Below, piece by piece: positions 61,801 through 64,000 of a stretch of 64,000 nt of DNA (position 1 is its first letter; the number at the start of each line of letters is the position of its first letter). The stretch is from Taibaiella sp. (lineage in GTDB: Bacteria; Bacteroidota; Bacteroidia; Chitinophagales; Chitinophagaceae). The notes beneath the pieces were generated by a model. The model did no database searches, had not been told where the DNA came from, and saw only the letters and a program-made list of their open reading frames with translations. The DNA lies in the NCBI GenBank assembly GCA_019638495.1, contig JAHBTQ010000001.1, forward strand, positions 744,001 through 808,000, given 5' to 3'. Made by a program: the position numbers and the translations under genes.

Positions 61801-63422
61801 TGGGAGGGGTAGGCACATCGCTGGTGGCTTCGCCGAGCAACATGTTTATCTCCTCGGGCTTCTATCCCATCCGCCTTATCGCGACAAATACGTACGGTTG
61901 CAAGGACACCGTAATTCATCCGGTCAACATCTTCGGTTATGCGGGCGCATTTACCTACGGTCCCTTGCAAGGTTGCGCTCCGTTTTCTGTTACGTTCAAT
62001 GCTGCCCTCAGCAACGTACCTGACATAGTCTGGGACTTCTCCGACGGTGTTACATACAGCACTGCTTTTGAGGACACGATCGTCCACGTCTATACAACAC
62101 CGGGGGCATATGTGCCAAAGCTATTACTTACAGATAATACAGGATGCCAGACGTCAAGCACAGGTCTCGACACTATTAAGGTAGAGGCGATCTATCCTAA
62201 AATGTCAACCGACCCCAATCCGGTATGTATCGGCATTCCGTTTACAATGATAGATTCGTCCACCGCATACTGGTCGGCACCCAACGAATGGGAGTGGACA
62301 TACGATGGCAACACGAGCACGCTGCAGTCGCCCACATATACCATTACCACACCGGGTACATATCCTATTACGCTCAAGGTGAAGAATGCCTGGGGCTGCG
62401 AGGCCACGCTTACCACTAATATGGTCATTAACCCTCCGCCGGATGTTACTGCCAGCCCTGATACGGTTGTGTGTCTCACCGATCCTGCCACGCTCACAGG
62501 CTATGGAGCTGTTTCCTATACCTGGGCCGGCGCAGGAACGCTGAGTTGCACCACCTGCAACCCCGTACTTGCTACACCTACAGATGTAACAACGTACACC
62601 GTAGTAGGTACAGATGCCAGTGGTTGTGTGGATTCCGCTACCGTGACAGTTGGGCTCAGAACGCATACTATCAGCAGAGCCTGGGGCGACACAGCAGTGT
62701 GCCAGGGCGTATCTGTGCAGTTATTTGACACCGGTGGCACCACTTACCTGTGGCTACCCCCGCTGGGTCTAAATGACAATACGGTGTTCAATCCTATCGC
62801 TACACCACCATACACTACCATTTACACGGTAATAGCAAGGTTGGGTAGTTGCATACCGGACACTAACCAGGTCACACTTACCATCTGGCCGCTGCCATCT
62901 ATTTATGCCGGGCCTGACCAGAAAGTACTGGCAGGAAGCACGGCCCAGTTACAAGCTACTGGCAAGGACATTGCGAAACTGACGTGGTGGCCGGGAGAAA
63001 CACTTAGTTGCACGGATTGCTTCAATCCGGTTGCGAGTATGACGGTCAACACTACATATACCGCCGACGCTGTTTCCGACAGAGGTTGCAAGGCCTCAGA
63101 CTCGGTCAAGATCCTGCTATATTGCGACAACAGCATGGTATTTATCCCTAATGCCTTTACGCCTAATGGCGACGGGCAGAATGATGTATTCTATCCGCGT
63201 GGTGCAGGACTGAAGGTGATCAAAACATTCCGTGTGTATAACCGATGGGGAGAATTGATCTATTCGCAGGAGGGCATACAACTGAATGATGCCAGCGTAG
63301 GTTGGGATGGGTCATACAAAGGTTCAGAACCCCGACCGGACGTCTATGTCTACATCATGGAGGCAGTATGCTTCACAGGAGAGGACGTCAACATTAAAGG
63401 GGACGTGACGATATTGAAATAG
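58830..63422 (+). CDS. Giant surface protein with PKD-type repeats and gliding-type T9SS tail (second copy)
   Basis: The 1530-residue protein is a full-length paralogue of the preceding one: signal peptide, about 14 PKD-like units in the same order, three Ig-like domains with Cys pairs (CTTC, CTDC), and the same type B tail from about residue 1438 (FTPNGDGQNDVFYPRGAG ... NRWGELI). Degenerate units 5 and 9 are in the same places as in the first copy. The 130-base spacer shows no terminator; the two genes may be co-transcribed. It ends before an intrinsic terminator at 63445-63471. Ligand and role unknown. Confidence 0.93.
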   Translation: MKHFKLLLAFLSVLLTGTTAHALTAGFTASPASGCAPLLVSFTNTTSPSTGTSYVWSFGPSSSSTLTNPSTSFTTPGTHVVTLTATNGASVSTYTLSVTVYPNPVVSFTADDTSVCPCTPIHFTSTSTGGVPGPMTYSWNWGDGSPTSSGATPTHTYCTPGDYSVTLFVTNASGCVASLVRTNYIHIYNPPIANFTWAPFAICNPPGTVNFTSTSTGAGPLTYAWNFDPGTGTGATPTATYATVGTHNPSLIVTDANGCKDTVTLGPVIVDTIRAEFTYTSTVCLYSYVTFTNTSSPHVTRTWNYGDGSPTTTGVNGGHAYSSPGTYTVTLTISNPPCTKTVTHVINVVTGPAATFTSSPAQPCPAPVSITYTATGPAGTLYNWVFETGAGTGNPVSHTYSSNGVKTVKMITIDPVTGCRDTVTNTTVIYNLLFDVHATPDAGCKPLTVGFSTVATTSVPGPGSSPYPYGFSSYTWTWGDGTPGGTGPTPSHTYTEVGSYWAVCDAVTSNGCPVRDSVLILVGAPPVVTFSATPTHLCYGDTTVTFYPTIVTGPVDHWVWYFGDDGTTIDDTSAHPVTHNYTIPGIFTVTVTPYYHGCPGVPFVRTNYITVDSPKAMIDIRPICVPRTSVQFGDSSLGDDTHLWMFGDGFTSTVDNPLHNYPAIGVYTVTLATYNAASGCRDTTSAVIDLTPPVFDIHVDDSTVCKYDSVTIWPTFSVGGAMEYGWSIWNPYPGTYAGPLVGSTATPISGMRFVATTGQHTVRLIIRDYLGCYDSVVRINLITVGKPVPAFTALPVSGCVPLAVIFSDASTPAAGTSLASYEWTFGDGGTSTVTTPMTSHTYTAAGTYDITEIVTDNIGCKDTAYHPAYITAWDPTASFTASNTHPCLNGPVSFTSTSTGGIVAYSWDFGDGVTSTLATPSHSYTAAGTYNVTLMVTDSHGCTDAVMMSSLITVADPVAAFHMSDSVSVCPPLFVNFINTSSGAISYEWDLGGVGTSLVASPSNMFISSGFYPIRLIATNTYGCKDTVIHPVNIFGYAGAFTYGPLQGCAPFSVTFNAALSNVPDIVWDFSDGVTYSTAFEDTIVHVYTTPGAYVPKLLLTDNTGCQTSSTGLDTIKVEAIYPKMSTDPNPVCIGIPFTMIDSSTAYWSAPNEWEWTYDGNTSTLQSPTYTITTPGTYPITLKVKNAWGCEATLTTNMVINPPPDVTASPDTVVCLTDPATLTGYGAVSYTWAGAGTLSCTTCNPVLATPTDVTTYTVVGTDASGCVDSATVTVGLRTHTISRAWGDTAVCQGVSVQLFDTGGTTYLWLPPLGLNDNTVFNPIATPPYTTIYTVIARLGSCIPDTNQVTLTIWPLPSIYAGPDQKVLAGSTAQLQATGKDIAKLTWWPGETLSCTDCFNPVASMTVNTTYTADAVSDRGCKASDSVKILLYCDNSMVFIPNAFTPNGDGQNDVFYPRGAGLKVIKTFRVYNRWGELIYSQEGIQLNDASVGWDGSYKGSEPRPDVYVYIMEAVCFTGEDVNIKGDVTILK

Positions 63423-63444
63423 TTATTGAGGAATTGCAAGCCTG

Positions 63445-63471
63445 GATGCCGGCCTATTGGTCGGCATCTTT
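63445..63471 (+). terminator. Intrinsic terminator after the second PKD gene
   Basis: GATGCCG at 63445-63451 and CGGCATC at 63462-63468 form a perfect stem with a 10-base loop, followed by TTT. Confidence 0.7.
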
Positions 63472-63525
63472 CATTATGCATGTTTGGAGAATATTAGCCG
63501 GCAGAACACGAAATTCCTGCTGCGT

Positions 63526-64000
63526 TTATTGTGCAGTATTCGTGCCATTCATTGTAAACACATACTGCACCAGGTTAGCCCCCATCTGCAATGCAGCCAT
63601 ACGTTTCTCCGGTGCGTCATGGTGAACATCGGGATCCTCCCAGCCATCGCCAAGGTCTGTTTCAAAGCTATAAAAGCATACTACCCTGCCCTTGTATATC
63701 AGACCATATCCCCTTGGCGGTTTTTCGTCATGCTCATGCACTTTGGGCAGGCCGGTGCTGAAGTTGAATTTCTGATGGTAGATAGGGTGGCTGAAAGGAA
63801 GCTCCACAAGCTCCAGTTCAGGAAATATCTTTTTAAGCGCCGGCCGCACATAAGGGTCCAGGCCATAGTTGTCGTCAATATGCAGGAAACCGCCGCTTTC
63901 CAGGTATTTACGCAGATTTTTGGCATCTGCATCGGTCACAGTCCACCGCCCATGGCCGGTCATGTGCACAAAAGGGTAATTAAAAATATCCGGGCTGGCT
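63526..64000 (-). CDS. DUF4159 domain protein (C-terminal part)
   Basis: The gene runs off the right edge; the frame is open from 64000 (reading ASPDIFNYPFVHMTGHG) to the stop at 63526, about 157 residues. It matches DUF4159: PFVHMTGHGRW, LRKYLESGGFLHIDDNYG, LPFSHPIYHQ, and the C-terminal ALQMGANLVQYVF. This is a common Bacteroidota protein family with a glutamine-amidotransferase-like fold; its job is unknown. The GTG at 63969 is internal, since conserved residues come before it. Confidence 0.88.
   Translation of the reverse strand, partial: ASPDIFNYPFVHMTGHGRWTVTDADAKNLRKYLESGGFLHIDDNYGLDPYVRPALKKIFPELELVELPFSHPIYHQKFNFSTGLPKVHEHDEKPPRGYGLIYKGRVVCFYSFETDLGDGWEDPDVHHDAPEKRMAALQMGANLVQYVFTMNGTNTAQ

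Noticed and set aside
54149-63422. Regularly spaced similar stretches resembling a CRISPR or tandem DNA repeat
   Set aside because: The periodicity (about 255 bases) matches PKD units at protein level; DNA units differ and there are no constant repeats with unique spacers.
1-64000. tRNA, rRNA, riboswitch, phage or transposase genes
   Set aside because: I looked for cloverleaf-like GC stems, B12-box-like sequences near the cobalamin genes, integrase or transposase motifs and found none convincing; short structured RNAs could still be missed without a covariance-model search.

Overview
The window looks like chromosomal DNA from a Bacteroidota bacterium, most likely a Chitinophagaceae/Sphingobacteriia-type organism. 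The evidence is: (i) many promoter-like boxes of the form TAnnTTTG just upstream of start codons and few Shine-Dalgarno sequences; (ii) type IX secretion (T9SS) C-terminal domains on three surface proteins, including two giant PKD-repeat proteins with gliding-motility-type tails; (iii) family-typical proteins such as DUF4783, DUF4159, a rhomboid with a DUF6576-like tail, and GlyQS-type glycyl-tRNA synthetase. No phage, transposon, CRISPR, rRNA or tRNA gene was seen.

Layout. 1-8.7 kb: the 3' part of recJ, then a leftward ECF sigma / anti-sigma / two-paralogue operon, then a rightward MsbA-like ABC exporter, LpxD-like acyltransferase and GNAT gene, a small lipoprotein and a DUF4783 protein. 8.7-14.9 kb: a probably inactive rhomboid, glycyl-tRNA synthetase, a secreted gluzincin-like protein, prfA and a DUF1569 protein. 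15-21.3 kb: LysM glucosaminidase plus hpt, exported MsrB, photolyase, nitrilase-family amidase, an exported protein and ComF. 21.4-28.4 kb: a FadL-like barrel plus SGNH lipoprotein, recG, ispE, a LolD-type ATPase and a cobalamin adenosyltransferase. 28.4-33.6 kb: an outer-membrane barrel, crotonase and stand-alone B12-binding domain (leftward), a T9SS-secreted repeat protein, and a membrane M50-like protease with a GNAT. 33.6-39.3 kb: the ATP synthase operon atpB-E-F-H-A, without atpG after atpA and with small GC-rich palindromic repeats in its spacers, preceded by a GT2 glycosyltransferase. 39.4-46.8 kb: DinB-like protein, two small barrels with 3-hydroxyacyl-CoA dehydrogenase, an unrecognised exported basic protein, a fumarylacetoacetase-family enzyme, beta-carbonic anhydrase and a diheme cytochrome c. 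46.8-53.9 kb: the operon nadC / lipid kinase / two uncharacterised lipoproteins, divergent from mutL. 54-63.4 kb: tandem 1516- and 1530-residue PKD adhesin-like genes. The end carries the 3' part of a DUF4159 gene.

Most of the window is housekeeping and cell-envelope genes. The items most worth a second look are the catalytically degenerate rhomboid, the colinear duplication of the two giant PKD genes, the uncharacterised lipoprotein pair behind nadC, the sigma/anti-sigma/paralogue operon, the palindrome and hairpin architecture inside the atp operon, the mutL endonuclease-motif substitutions, and recG lacking a credible ATG/GTG/TTG start. I do not see clear evidence for a new multi-gene defence or mobile system.
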